From Acidobacteriota bacterium (lineage in GTDB: Bacteria; Acidobacteriota; Terriglobia; UBA7540), in contig JAJYJL010000093.1 of assembly GCA_021789565.1 (NCBI GenBank), forward strand, positions 1-12,518: a DNA stretch of 12,518 bases, in the 5' to 3' direction. Positions 1-7,100 of this stretch are shown here, in pieces (within the stretch, counting starts at the first letter, position 1; every line of letters starts with the position of its first letter). The notes under the pieces were generated by a model. That model was not told the origin of the DNA. It saw only the letters and a program-made list of their open reading frames with translations, and searched no databases. A program made the translations under genes and the position numbers.

Positions 1-293
1 GGCAGTATGAAGATTCCCAGAACATTGATCCGGTAGCGCAAATAGGCCAGGAAAAAGGCCAGCGTTACCAGAAACGCAAAAAACGAAAGTGCGCTCTGGA
101 CGTCAATCACCGGGAGGCGGTGCAGATGAAAGGCCCTCACAGCCAGCGACGCGGCGTGGAATCCCAGTCCCAGGCCAAGCGCTGCAAGCGCCGATGATGG
201 CAACGACGGACGATGCCGCCTCACGGAGGGTACTGTCAGCACGATGCCCGCAAAGTAGAGGGTTAAAGCCAGCCATAACAAAACGGAGTGCAT
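1..293 (-). CDS. CcsA/ResC-like cytochrome c assembly protein, N-terminal fragment
   Basis: This is the first 97 codons of a gene read leftwards; the rest lies outside the window. The translation begins [20 protein letters not shown] and has three hydrophobic segments, at about residues 3-22, 32-52 and 66-86. The second and third are separated by [18 protein letters not shown], which resembles the segment before and into the 'ESLSFFAW' helix of CcsA/ResC/CcmC-type proteins. These inner-membrane proteins handle heme and pass it to apocytochrome c in the periplasm. The WWD heme-binding motif of the family would lie further on and cannot be checked. The ATG at 293 has an AGGGG ribosome-binding site about 6 bases upstream and an extended -10 promoter further up. 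Another multi-pass membrane protein remains possible. Confidence 0.72.
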   Translation of the reverse strand, partial: MHSVLLWLALTLYFAGIVLTVPSVRRHRPSLPSSALAALGLGLGFHAASLAVRAFHLHRLPVIDVQSALSFFAFLVTLAFFLAYLRYRINVLGIFIL

Positions 294-323
294 AGGATCC
301 CCTGCAACTCTCTAAATCTTCAT

Positions 324-332
324 ATTATAGCA
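324..332 (-). promoter_or_regulatory. Extended -10 promoter of the CcsA-like gene
   Basis: On the minus strand this reads TGCTATAAT, a perfect TATAAT preceded by the TGn extension. It lies 30 bases before the ATG at 293. There is no good -35 hexamer at 17-18 bases, as expected for an extended -10 promoter. The predicted leader is about 25 bases and contains the AGGGG ribosome-binding site. Confidence 0.55.
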
Positions 333-488
333 CCGGCAGGCCGCTACATTGGCGGCGCTACCCTCCGGAAGTGGCATTCCAGACGATGTTACAATACTAC
401 TTCCTGGAGTGTAATCCGAAAGCTGATACGCGCTGAAAAATATCCTTACCAGGCTGCAATTTGTCAACTGGAAGGAGGGCAAAGACTT

Positions 489-2153
489 ATGGCACATCCC
501 CGGGCCGGGCAGCCGGCCGATCCTTCGATGCTGGTGAACGTTCCGCGGCTGATCACCGCCTATTATGCCGGGCGGCCCGATCCTGCTGATCCCGCGCAGA
601 GGGTGGCCTTTGGGACCTCCGGGCACCGCGGCTCCTCGCTCTCCAACTCTTTCAACGAAGGGCACATCCTTGCCATCAGCCAGGCCATTTGCGACTTCCG
701 CCGCGAGCAGAAGATCGCCGGCCCGCTTTTCCTGGCCAGAGACACCCACGCCCTTTCCGAGCCTGCCTATGCCACGGCGCTGGAAGTCCTGGCTGCGAAT
801 GAAATTGACGTGATGATTGATCGCGACGATGGCTACACGCCCACGCCGGTGCTGTCGCATGCCATCCTGACCTATAACCGCCAGCCGAAAGCGCTGCGGG
901 CAGACGGAATTGTGATTACGCCTTCCCACAATCCTCCGGAAGATGGTGGCTTCAAGTACAACCCTCCGGACGGAGGCCCGGCCGACACCACCATCACAAG
1001 CTGGATTGCCGCGCGCGCAAACGCCCTGCTGGAAGGGGGGCTTGGCGGCGTGCGCAGGGTGACGCTGGCAAAAGCGCTGAAGTCTCCAACCACGCACCAG
1101 CATGACTACGCAACAACTTACATCGATGATCTTAATGCAGTGGTTGACATTGAGGCCATTCGCGGTGCGGGGCTGAAAATAGGCGTCGATCCGCTGGGCG
1201 GAGCCGGCGTGGCCTATTGGGACCGCATCAGCGAGCGCTACCATCTGCCCTTGACCGTGGTCAACAAACTGGTTGATCCGACCTTCCGCTTTATGACCCT
1301 CGACTGGGACGGCCAGATTCGTATGGACTGCTCTTCGCCTTATGCCATGGCGGCGCTGATTTCGTTGAAAGACCGCTTTGACGTGGCCTTTGCCTGCGAC
1401 ACCGACCACGACCGGCACGGCATCGTCACGCGCAGCGCCGGGCTGATGAATCCCAACCACTATCTGGCAGTGGCGATTTCCTATCTGTTCCAGAACCGCC
1501 CGGAATGGCAGCCCCGGGCGAGCGTGGGCAAAACGCTGGTGAGCAGCGGTATGATCGACCGCGTTGCCGGCAAGCTGGGCCGCAAGCTGGTGGAGGTCCC
1601 GGTGGGCTTCAAGTGGTTTGTCGAGGGGCTCCTCGACGGTTCGCTTGGATTCGGCGGCGAGGAGAGCGCCGGGGCGTCCTTCCTGCGGCGCGACGGCGCA
1701 GTCTGGACCACTGATAAGGACGGCATGGTCATGGGCTTGCTGGCGGGCGAGATGACCGCGGTGACGGGGCACGATCCCGGCAAGCTTTATGCAGAACTGA
1801 CCTCGGAATTCGGCGCGCCGGCTTATGAGCGGATCGATGTCCCTGCCACGGCCGGGCAGAAGGCAATTCTGAAAGGACTGACCCCTGAGCAGGTGAAAAG
1901 CTCCGAGCTGGCCGGCGAAAAGATCGAAACCATGCTCACCACCGCTCCCGGCAACGGCCAGCCGATCGGCGGCCTTAAAGTCGTGACCGAACACGGCTGG
2001 TTCGCCGCCCGGCCCTCCGGCACCGAGGAGGTTTACAAAGTCTATGCCGAAAGCTTTATGGGCGAAGATCATCTGCACAAAATCCAGGAAGAAGCCAAAC
2101 AGATTATTGCCGGCGTTTTTGCCGAGGCCGGGACTAAAAGTGCAACAGGGTAA
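489..2153 (+). CDS. pgm: Alpha-D-glucose phosphate-specific phosphoglucomutase
   Basis: This 554-residue protein interconverts glucose 1-phosphate and glucose 6-phosphate, linking glycogen, trehalose and sugar-nucleotide synthesis with glycolysis. All hallmarks of the alpha-D-phosphohexomutase family are present. There is an N-terminal GTSGHRG at residues 42-48 and the phosphoserine loop TPSHNPP with Ser146. The metal loop DTDHDRHG has Asp304, Asp306 and Asp308, and the sugar-binding GEESAG is at 390-395. The C-terminal phosphate-binding RPSGTE is at 508-513. Length and numbering match the E. coli Pgm type (546 residues) almost exactly. The open frame extends back to 288, but the ATG at 489 is chosen because GAAGGAGGG (471-479) precedes it and the family's usual N-terminus begins there. 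It converges on the GIY-YIG-like gene with 38 bases between stops. I found no convincing promoter or terminator for it. Confidence 0.96.
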   Translation: MAHPRAGQPADPSMLVNVPRLITAYYAGRPDPADPAQRVAFGTSGHRGSSLSNSFNEGHILAISQAICDFRREQKIAGPLFLARDTHALSEPAYATALEVLAANEIDVMIDRDDGYTPTPVLSHAILTYNRQPKALRADGIVITPSHNPPEDGGFKYNPPDGGPADTTITSWIAARANALLEGGLGGVRRVTLAKALKSPTTHQHDYATTYIDDLNAVVDIEAIRGAGLKIGVDPLGGAGVAYWDRISERYHLPLTVVNKLVDPTFRFMTLDWDGQIRMDCSSPYAMAALISLKDRFDVAFACDTDHDRHGIVTRSAGLMNPNHYLAVAISYLFQNRPEWQPRASVGKTLVSSGMIDRVAGKLGRKLVEVPVGFKWFVEGLLDGSLGFGGEESAGASFLRRDGAVWTTDKDGMVMGLLAGEMTAVTGHDPGKLYAELTSEFGAPAYERIDVPATAGQKAILKGLTPEQVKSSELAGEKIETMLTTAPGNGQPIGGLKVVTEHGWFAARPSGTEEVYKVYAESFMGEDHLHKIQEEAKQIIAGVFAEAGTKSATG

Positions 2154-2191
2154 GAGGGTGAGACGGCAAGACGGGTAGGCGGGTAGTGATG

Positions 2192-2629
2192 TCATTTGGA
2201 AATCCGGACCTTCTTCGTGAGTTCGTGGTTGAGAGGCGGACCGTATTCTTCTACGAGCTGCCTCTCTTTGCTTCTCAGTACATCTACGTTCGGTGACAGT
2301 ATTGGCATGGCCAAAAAGTCCCCGTGTCGACCTGCGGTGAGCAGCCTTTTCCAGTCCGCTGCCTCCTGAGGTGTCGTGCCACCTTTGCGGCGCTTGCCGT
2401 TTAGGGCACGGGTAACGTCCCTCTGCCACGCCGCGATTCGTTGGCGTAAGACTCCTTCCGTCTTGCCGATCCTTACTACCTTTCCTTTGATCCTGAAGGC
2501 ATAGAGCGAGCAGACCCACCATTCTGCCTCCGGCATAACGTCATACTTAACCGTGAACTCCGATGAGCGTGAAATCGAGACGTGTCCGACGCGATAGAAG
2601 CCAGCTTCCTCGAGCGTTCGATTCGGCAC
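2192..2629 (-). CDS. Small GIY-YIG-like domain protein, stand-alone
   Basis: This is a 145-residue soluble protein with the outline of a GIY-YIG nuclease domain. SLYAF at 41-45 takes the place of the GIY strand. VVRIGKT at 51-57 takes the place of the YIG strand, with Arg53 where the second tyrosine is usual. Arg62 and Arg64 follow on the next helix. KERQLVEEYGPPLN at 121-134 gives the metal-binding Glu (Glu122) and the PPLN ending typical of the family. No DNA-binding or UvrC-type extension is present, so the target is unknown. The start is taken as GTG 2629, because a strong GGGAGGT site lies 4 bases upstream. The frame continues to a GTG at 2719 (30 more residues), but no ribosome-binding site is seen there. 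Such orphan domains often occur as accessory genes. Nuclease activity is uncertain given the altered YIG motif. Confidence 0.68.
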   Translation of the reverse strand: MPNRTLEEAGFYRVGHVSISRSSEFTVKYDVMPEAEWWVCSLYAFRIKGKVVRIGKTEGVLRQRIAAWQRDVTRALNGKRRKGGTTPQEAADWKRLLTAGRHGDFLAMPILSPNVDVLRSKERQLVEEYGPPLNHELTKKVRISK

Positions 2630-2731
2630 AGGTACCTCCCTTTCTTCCGGGACCTTCAAGCAAGTAGATACAAGCGCGGACATCCGGCTCTGAGGTCCGC
2701 AGTTTTTATTGTGTTCCACCGGAACATTGGT

Positions 2732-2772
2732 AAAAACAAGAGCCGCAGACCGCGAACACGGCGGTTTGCGCT
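2732..2772 (-). terminator. Probable intrinsic terminator of the beta-glucosidase gene
   Basis: Read on the minus strand, arms 2761-2772 and 2741-2753 form an imperfect stem of about 11 pairs with one bulge and a 7-base loop. It is followed by CTTGTTTTT (complement of 2732-2740). It lies about 45 bases after the stop at 2818. The hairpin may itself be a dispersed repeat that serves as a terminator. It ends just before the longer, rejected GTG start of the downstream GIY-YIG-like gene. Confidence 0.5.
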
Positions 2773-2817
2773 ACAGATTTCTTCCCATCTACGGCATGCT
2801 GCCTATCGCCTGCCACG

Positions 2818-5373
2818 TCACCGCACCGTAAACTTCTCCTTCAGCGGCAGGTTTTCGGAGCTGTTGCCGACGGAAACCACAAACGTTCCCGGATCGACTT
2901 TCCAGCCGTTCGATTTCACGTCCCAGTAAGCCAGCGAGCGTTTGTCGAGTTTCACGCTCACGTGCATCGTCTCGCCGGGCTTGAGAGTGACGCGCTCAAA
3001 ACCTTTCAGCTCGATTTCCGGCCGCGGCACGGTGGCGGAGGGATCGCTGACGTAAACTTCGGCGACCTCGCTGCCAGCGCGGCTGCCTGTGTTCTTCACG
3101 TCAAAGCTCACCGTAATGGGCCCGTTCGGGCTGGCGGTGGCGGGACTCACGCTGAGGTTGCTGAAGGCGAACGTGGTGTAGGAAAGGCCGAAGCCGAACG
3201 GAAACAGCGGCGCCGGCTGGCCGTTGTGCCCATAAGCGCGGTAGCCGAGGAAGATGCCTTCGCGGTAGTGGACGTCGCGCGAACCAGCCGGCTCATAGTA
3301 GTTGTTCCAGGTGGGATTGTCCTGCACTCGTTTCCACCAGGTGATGGGCAGTTTGCCGGAGGGATTCATACGTCCCGACAGGACGTCCGCCAGCGCCTTG
3401 CCTGCTTCCGATCCGCCATACCATGATTCGAGAAACGCCGCCACTCGATCCAGCCAGCCGGCGGTGGCCACGCTGCCGCCGCTGGTCAGCACAACAATGG
3501 TGTGCGGGTTTGCGGCTGCTACGGCCCTGATGAGAGCTTCTTGTCCCGGAGGCAGGTCGTAAGTGCGGTCATGGCCTTCGCCTTCGATTTGCGGGTCGAA
3601 TCCAACTGCGAGCACCACAACATCAGCCTTTGCGGCCACTTTTGTAGCGTCGGGATCCAGCATGTCGGCGGCCGGCAGGGCGTTGAATCCAATCCTGATT
3701 TGGTTTGTCTCCGGCTGGTAGTTCAGTCGCACAGGAACGGCCTTGCCGGCCGGCAGATCGATCTCCACCCTTTGAGGTTCGCCGCGGCCCGGCAAACCCT
3801 CCAGCACCTTCTTGCCGTTCACGTAAAGCTGGTAGGTATCGCGGGCGACGGAACCAACGATGAATTCCTGCGGCCCCGAGGTTTTCGGCGTGTAGTAGCC
3901 GGTCCAGCGGACGGCAATCTTCTTGTTGGACCGGGGAGCAAACGGACTGCCGCCCCAGGACTGCACGCCCGGAACCACCTGGGCGCGGTCGGGCTTGCCA
4001 CTGATAGTCCCGCTGTCGAACTCTTCCTGGGTGAGACCGGGGTGTTGACCCTGGGCGTCGGTTGAGAAATTGCCTCTGATATGCCCGGAGGAACTCCGTC
4101 CTCCCAGAAGTTGTGAAAGTTCTTTCACGCCGCTGTTCCAGAGGATTTTGGTGTGGGGCAGCCCATGGGTTAATCCTTCCAGGAAGCTGACCGGCGCAAT
4201 GGCTGTGACGTGCCCGCTGCCTCCCGCCGAAGCCTGCGCCGGGAAAGCATCCGGCCCGATCAGGGCGATGGTGTGGACCTTGCTGAGATCGAGCGGCAGA
4301 ATGCGCCCTTCATTCTTCAGCAGCACCATGCTCTCCTGGGCGGATTGGAGCGCGGTTGCGATCGATTCCCGGCTGTATTTGGGAATATTCAGGTCCGTCT
4401 GGTCGTGATCGAGCCAGCCAAATCGTATGGCGACGCGCAGAATCCGGCGCACCTTCTGGTCAATGGTCGCTTCAGATACTTTGCCCGCTTTGATGGCCGG
4501 CAGCAGGTTCTTTGCGTTCATGAATTCTGCCGACGGCATTTCGAGATCGAGTCCGGAGTTGGCATCGGCCACGGCATCGTGCGCCGCGCCCCAGTCCGAC
4601 ATCATAATGCCGCGGAAGCCCCAGTCTTTTCTCAGCACGGTTGTGTTCAGGAATTTGTTTGCCGTGGCGTATTCGCCATTGATGAGATTGTAGGAATCCA
4701 TGAAGGCGCCCACGTGCGCCTGCCTGACCGCCGCCTCAAAAACCGGGAGATAAATTTCGCGCAGGGCGCGCGCGCCCACGATGGCGTTTTCGTGCTGGCG
4801 GTCATATTCCGCATCGTTTACCGCGTAATGCTTGATTGTGGCCGACACGTCCTCGCTTTGCAGGCCCTCGATGTATCCGACGGCGATCTCAGAAGCGAGA
4901 TAAGGATCTTCGCCGAAGTACTCAAAGTTGCGGCCGTTCATCGGCGCGCGGTACATATCGACGCCCGGGCCCAGCAGAAAGTGGACTCCGCGGGCCCGCG
5001 CGTCCCGGCCCAGCGCAACGCCCACCTCGCGGGCCAGTGCAGGGTCCCATGAGGCCGCAAGGCCAATGCCACCCGCGTAGGCGATGCTGGGGCCCCAGAC
5101 GCGGACGCCCACCGGCCCGTCTGACATCTTCAGGCGCGGCAGCCCGATCTGTGGCATGGCATGGGTGAACATGCTGTCCACGCCGCCGATCAGTTTGATT
5201 TTCTGTTGCAGGGTCAGTTTGGCGAGCAGCGCGTCAGCGCGCCGGTCAATTTCAGCCTGCGAAAGCTGCTGCGCGCGCGTATAGCCTGCGAATGCGACAG
5301 CCGCAATCACCGCCGCCAATGACAACAAAAAGAGACGAGAAAAGCTGGCGAGCTTATTAGGAATGTTTGGCAT
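2818..5373 (-). CDS. Secreted GH3 beta-glucosidase with inserted PA14 domain
   Basis: This 851-residue glycoside hydrolase family 3 enzyme would remove terminal beta-linked glucose (or a related sugar) from oligosaccharides or glycosides outside the cytoplasm. Residues 1-34 are a signal peptide with a hydrophobic core at 14-29, probably cut after YTRA. The GH3 N-terminal barrel covers about 65-320. It contains LGPGVDMYRAPMNGRNFEYF, the substrate-binding KHY (181-183), and MSDWGA with the nucleophile Asp260. The GH3 C-terminal domain starts at about 345. It is interrupted by a PA14-type domain at about 410-565 (RWTGYYTPKTSG, YQLYVNGKKV) and resumes with IEGEGHDR at 596-603, carrying the likely acid/base Glu599. 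A fibronectin III-like domain (about 770-835) closes the protein. The architecture resembles Kluyveromyces BglI-type enzymes. The ATG at 5373 has AGGAG 7 bases upstream. It is a single-gene unit with its own promoter and probable terminator. Exact substrate specificity cannot be read from the sequence. Confidence 0.93.
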   Translation of the reverse strand: MPNIPNKLASFSRLFLLSLAAVIAAVAFAGYTRAQQLSQAEIDRRADALLAKLTLQQKIKLIGGVDSMFTHAMPQIGLPRLKMSDGPVGVRVWGPSIAYAGGIGLAASWDPALAREVGVALGRDARARGVHFLLGPGVDMYRAPMNGRNFEYFGEDPYLASEIAVGYIEGLQSEDVSATIKHYAVNDAEYDRQHENAIVGARALREIYLPVFEAAVRQAHVGAFMDSYNLINGEYATANKFLNTTVLRKDWGFRGIMMSDWGAAHDAVADANSGLDLEMPSAEFMNAKNLLPAIKAGKVSEATIDQKVRRILRVAIRFGWLDHDQTDLNIPKYSRESIATALQSAQESMVLLKNEGRILPLDLSKVHTIALIGPDAFPAQASAGGSGHVTAIAPVSFLEGLTHGLPHTKILWNSGVKELSQLLGGRSSSGHIRGNFSTDAQGQHPGLTQEEFDSGTISGKPDRAQVVPGVQSWGGSPFAPRSNKKIAVRWTGYYTPKTSGPQEFIVGSVARDTYQLYVNGKKVLEGLPGRGEPQRVEIDLPAGKAVPVRLNYQPETNQIRIGFNALPAADMLDPDATKVAAKADVVVLAVGFDPQIEGEGHDRTYDLPPGQEALIRAVAAANPHTIVVLTSGGSVATAGWLDRVAAFLESWYGGSEAGKALADVLSGRMNPSGKLPITWWKRVQDNPTWNNYYEPAGSRDVHYREGIFLGYRAYGHNGQPAPLFPFGFGLSYTTFAFSNLSVSPATASPNGPITVSFDVKNTGSRAGSEVAEVYVSDPSATVPRPEIELKGFERVTLKPGETMHVSVKLDKRSLAYWDVKSNGWKVDPGTFVVSVGNSSENLPLKEKFTVR

Positions 5374-5395
5374 GTTGGATCTCCTGATGATCCCA

Positions 5396-5423
5396 AGTAT
5401 ATAACGCAGGCATCAGGTTGCAA
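5396..5423 (-). promoter_or_regulatory. Sigma-70-type promoter of the beta-glucosidase gene
   Basis: On the minus strand TTGCAA (5423-5418, four of six matches to TTGACA) is followed after 16 bases by TATACT (5401-5396, five of six matches to TATAAT). The predicted transcription start is about 15 bases before the ATG, leaving a short leader that contains the AGGAG site. No operator repeat was recognised around it. Confidence 0.55.
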
Positions 5424-5448
5424 GTGACCTGCGGCACACCGGGTCCCA

Positions 5449-5475
5449 CAGATTTCGCAGATTGCGCAGATCACG
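5449..5475. repeat. Three tandem 9-base CAGAT repeats
   Basis: CAGATTTCG, CAGATTGCG and CAGATCACG follow one another directly. Fragments in the opposite orientation (TAATCTGCG and similar) occur about 60 bases further on, near 5527-5545. The rest of 5424-5618 shows no convincing gene or hairpin. The block lies just upstream of the beta-glucosidase promoter, but nothing ties it to regulation. Confidence 0.5.
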
Positions 5476-5618
5476 CGTATTGTGCCTCTCGATCTCGCGC
5501 GCTTCTGCCGCCGTCCTCCGTGCGGTCGCAGTAATCTGCGGATTAACTCATGGCTAGCCGTTAAGGGAAGGAACGCGGCGAGTCGCTGTAGCCGGCGGGA
5601 GATTTTAGCTATTGCCTG

Positions 5619-5770
5619 TTTTCAACAACATGGCCCGGTTCGTTCTTCGGTTCGTTTTTTCCACAGGAACGCATTTTCAACAACTTCTCCGCTTCGTTTT
5701 TCGGTTCGTTCCGGTTCGTTTTTTGGTGGCGATCCTTTGTTTTCAGCAACCTCTCCGGTTCGTTTTTCAA
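5619..5770. repeat. Block of three degenerate direct repeats (NEP/LLK type)
   Basis: Three copies begin at 5619, 5674 and 5740 with TTTTCARCAAC. Each then carries one to three copies of CGGTTCGTT or a close variant (the second copy has three). On the minus strand each unit reads AACGAACCGG, then a short purine-rich stretch, then GTTGTTGAAAA. A 61-codon frame at 5794-5609 (-) spells repeated NEP...LLK peptides, a pattern that looks like translated repeat DNA rather than a folded protein. No ribosome-binding site of note supports it. From memory, similar NEP/LLK-rich short frames occur in acidobacterial genomes; this was not checked. The unit lengths differ, so this is not a CRISPR array. Confidence 0.65.
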
Positions 5771-5955
5771 AATAACATCTTTTTTCTGTCCCATTCGCCC
5801 CGAAAAGCCAGAAACCTAGCCTTTTGAGGCGCCCGGTGACGTCCGGCGCAGGCGGCGCGAATTCCGCCCGCTGACTGCGCCACACTTCACATCATGAAGG
5901 CTACCAAACTAGGCCAGAAAAGTCAAGCAAAATCGCGCGGGAACCATCGCTTCAG

Positions 5956-5968
5956 GGGCTGAAAGCCC
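5956..5968. repeat. Short hairpin, CTGAA core (copy 1)
   Basis: GGGCT-GAA-AGCCC is a perfect 5-pair stem with a 3-base loop. It is the first of a cluster of five hairpins between 5950 and 6220, with a CTGAA core shared by most of them. There is no T tract, so it is not an intrinsic terminator. Confidence 0.55.
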
Positions 5969-5995
5969 GGCTCCCGGCAGGGCCAGGCAAATGTC

Positions 5996-6009
5996 GGAGC
6001 TAAAGCTCC
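5996..6009. repeat. Short hairpin, CTAAA core (copy 2)
   Basis: GGAGCTAAAGCTCC is a perfect palindrome with a 5-pair stem around TAAA. It is followed by CCCCTGAAGAAGAA, which resembles the flank of the fifth copy (CCCCTGGAGAAGAA). The shared flank suggests a longer element than the hairpin alone. Confidence 0.55.
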
Positions 6010-6057
6010 CACCCCCTGAAGAAGAAGCAGCCGCAAGTCGCGCGCCGAAGTTGCAGG

Positions 6058-6075
6058 GCTGACCTTCAGGTCAGC
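6058..6075. repeat. Short hairpin, GCTGACC arms (copy 3)
   Basis: GCTGACCTTCAGGTCAGC is a perfect inverted repeat of 8 pairs with a 2-base centre, or 7 pairs with a TTCA loop. It is the tightest hairpin in the cluster. Its centre TTCAG is CTGAA on the other strand. Confidence 0.6.
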
Positions 6076-6098
6076 ATTGCCTCGACGGCCAGGCATTT

Positions 6099-6116
6099 GC
6101 CGGGCTGAAGTCCGGC
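6099..6116. repeat. Short hairpin, CCGGGCTGAAGTCCGG (copy 4)
   Basis: GCCGGGCTGAAGTCCGGC forms a 7-pair stem (one G-T pair) around TGAA. It is followed by GCTACAAA, a flank I associate with common acidobacterial intergenic repeats (from memory, not searched). Confidence 0.6.
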
Positions 6117-6193
6117 GCTACAAAGGAGGAAAGCCAGCAATGGCCCCACCGATGTCACGACCCGTGATGCCGGTCCCGACGGGAAGCAGGACA

Positions 6194-6219
6194 CCAGGGG
6201 CGCAGGCTTCAGCCCCTGG
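6194..6219. repeat. Short hairpin, CCAGGGGC arms (copy 5)
   Basis: CCAGGGGC and GCCCCTGG form a perfect 8-pair stem around a 10-base loop containing GGCTTCA. Read on the minus strand the element contains GGGGCTGAAGCC, so it belongs to the same family in the opposite orientation. 6220-6345 holds no further recognised feature. Confidence 0.6.
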
Positions 6220-6345
6220 AGAAGAAAAGACTCAGCGGTCGCGCCCTGGGCAGTTCGCGTTAGCGCTAAGTGGTGCGCGGAGGGGCGGCGGGTCACGGGC
6301 GGGATGTCCGTGCCACATGCCACCCGCCAATATGTGGAGTGGAAA

Positions 6346-6924
6346 TTACTTGGCCTTGGTGACGGTGACTTCGATGACGTAGCGCCGGTTTGAGGCGACG
6401 TCGTCAAGCGAGCCCACGAATGCCGGTTTCCCGATTGTAGCGGATGTAGTGTCAACCAGCCTCAGGTCGTTGAATATCGGTGGATGTTCGAGCGCGGATT
6501 GTGGCACTTTGCTCGCAAGAGTGTTCATTTCCAAGTTCGTGTGTATAAGCAGACGCCCGTCTCGATCATCGATGGTGGAATCGATGTTCATGCCCACGCT
6601 CGAGTATTGAAGGCTTACGCTGAATCCCTTCCCCGTATTGTTGGAACTAGTGTAGGGAACCCTGTTTCCGATTCGGAGGCTCATCGTCTTACCGGGTTGG
6701 GCCATCAGCGTATATGAGCGAGAATTGATGGTCTTGCCGTTTTCCATTTCGCTCACCTTGTAGCTCACCCGATAGATAGCGACGCTCAGGCTCGTATTCT
6801 CTTTTGCTTGCTGTCCACTCTGTGCCTGTTTCTCCGGCTGCGGCGCGGCGGCGGCCCGAGTGCCCAGGCATGTAAAGGCCAGCGCGGAAGTCAGGAGTAA
6901 GACATTTCACTTTGTTTTTCGCAT
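6346..6924 (-). CDS. Exported secretin-like protein, signal peptide interrupted by an in-frame TGA
   Basis: The ATG at 6924 has an excellent GGAGGGAG site 2 bases upstream and encodes MRKTK. TGA follows at 6909-6907, and the same frame then continues NVLLLTSALAFTCLGTRAAAA, the core and cleavage region of a signal peptide. About 165 further residues follow without another stop. Without readthrough, the only usual in-frame start is the GTG at 6768, with no good ribosome-binding site, giving a 140-residue protein without a signal. The mature part (RIGNRVPYTSS, VGMNIDSTIDD, DTTSATIGKPAFVGSLDD) resembles the short exported proteins similar to secretin C-terminal domains that I associate with acidobacteria. 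Their function is unknown. A single C-to-T change from CGA, giving MRKTKRNVLLL, would explain the stop. It lies downstream of the sigma/anti-sigma pair on the same strand, separated by a hairpin. Confidence 0.6.
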
Positions 6925-6969
6925 AACTCCCTCCATTTTTACCAGGTTGATGAAAAACTTCCTCCGTCC

Positions 6970-7076
6970 GTCATCCCGAGGGCCGATTCTGTTGATAGGC
7001 CCGAGGGACCTGCTTTCCCCAGCCACGGATCAAAAGCAGGTTCCTCTCCCGCCTTGCGGAATCGGAACGACGGGGC
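6970..7076. repeat. Imperfect long inverted repeat between two genes
   Basis: GAGGGACCTGCTTT (7003-7016) and AAAGCAGGTTCCTC (7033-7046) form a 14-pair arm with one G-T pair around a 16-base loop. Outside it, GTCATCCCGAGG (6970-6981) and CGGAACGACGG (about 7065-7075) form a weaker outer pairing. The layout matches a common bacterial intergenic repeat type with a 'GTCAT...AGCAGG...GACGG' outline, here degenerate (recognised from memory). It separates the anti-sigma-like gene from the secretin-like gene and could weaken read-through. It has no T tract. Confidence 0.55.
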
Positions 7077-7100
7077 CCGGGCCGCTTTGCAAGCAGCCGG

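Noticed and set aside
288..488. N-terminal extension of phosphoglucomutase by 67 codons
   Set aside because: The extension has no family similarity and covers the divergent promoter of the CcsA-like gene. A good ribosome-binding site supports ATG 489.
312..2522. A 736-codon open frame on the minus strand opposite phosphoglucomutase
   Set aside because: It is antisense to a gene with all catalytic motifs intact, has low-complexity Arg/Gly/His-rich content, and runs into the GIY-YIG-like gene. High GC content explains the lack of stops.
4210..5052. A 280-codon plus-strand frame opposite the beta-glucosidase gene
   Set aside because: It is a shadow of the GH3 catalytic domain with no recognisable domain and no ribosome-binding site.
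5619..5770. CRISPR array
   Set aside because: Repeat units differ in length and sequence, spacers are too short and irregular, and there are no cas genes.
5609..5794. A 61-codon minus-strand protein gene of NEP/LLK composition
   Set aside because: Its peptide repeats follow the DNA repeats exactly, and nothing else indicates translation. It is reported as a repeat instead.
6907..6909. Selenocysteine codon
   Set aside because: The TGA lies in the charged start of a signal peptide, where selenocysteine has no role, and no selenocysteine insertion hairpin is evident just downstream.
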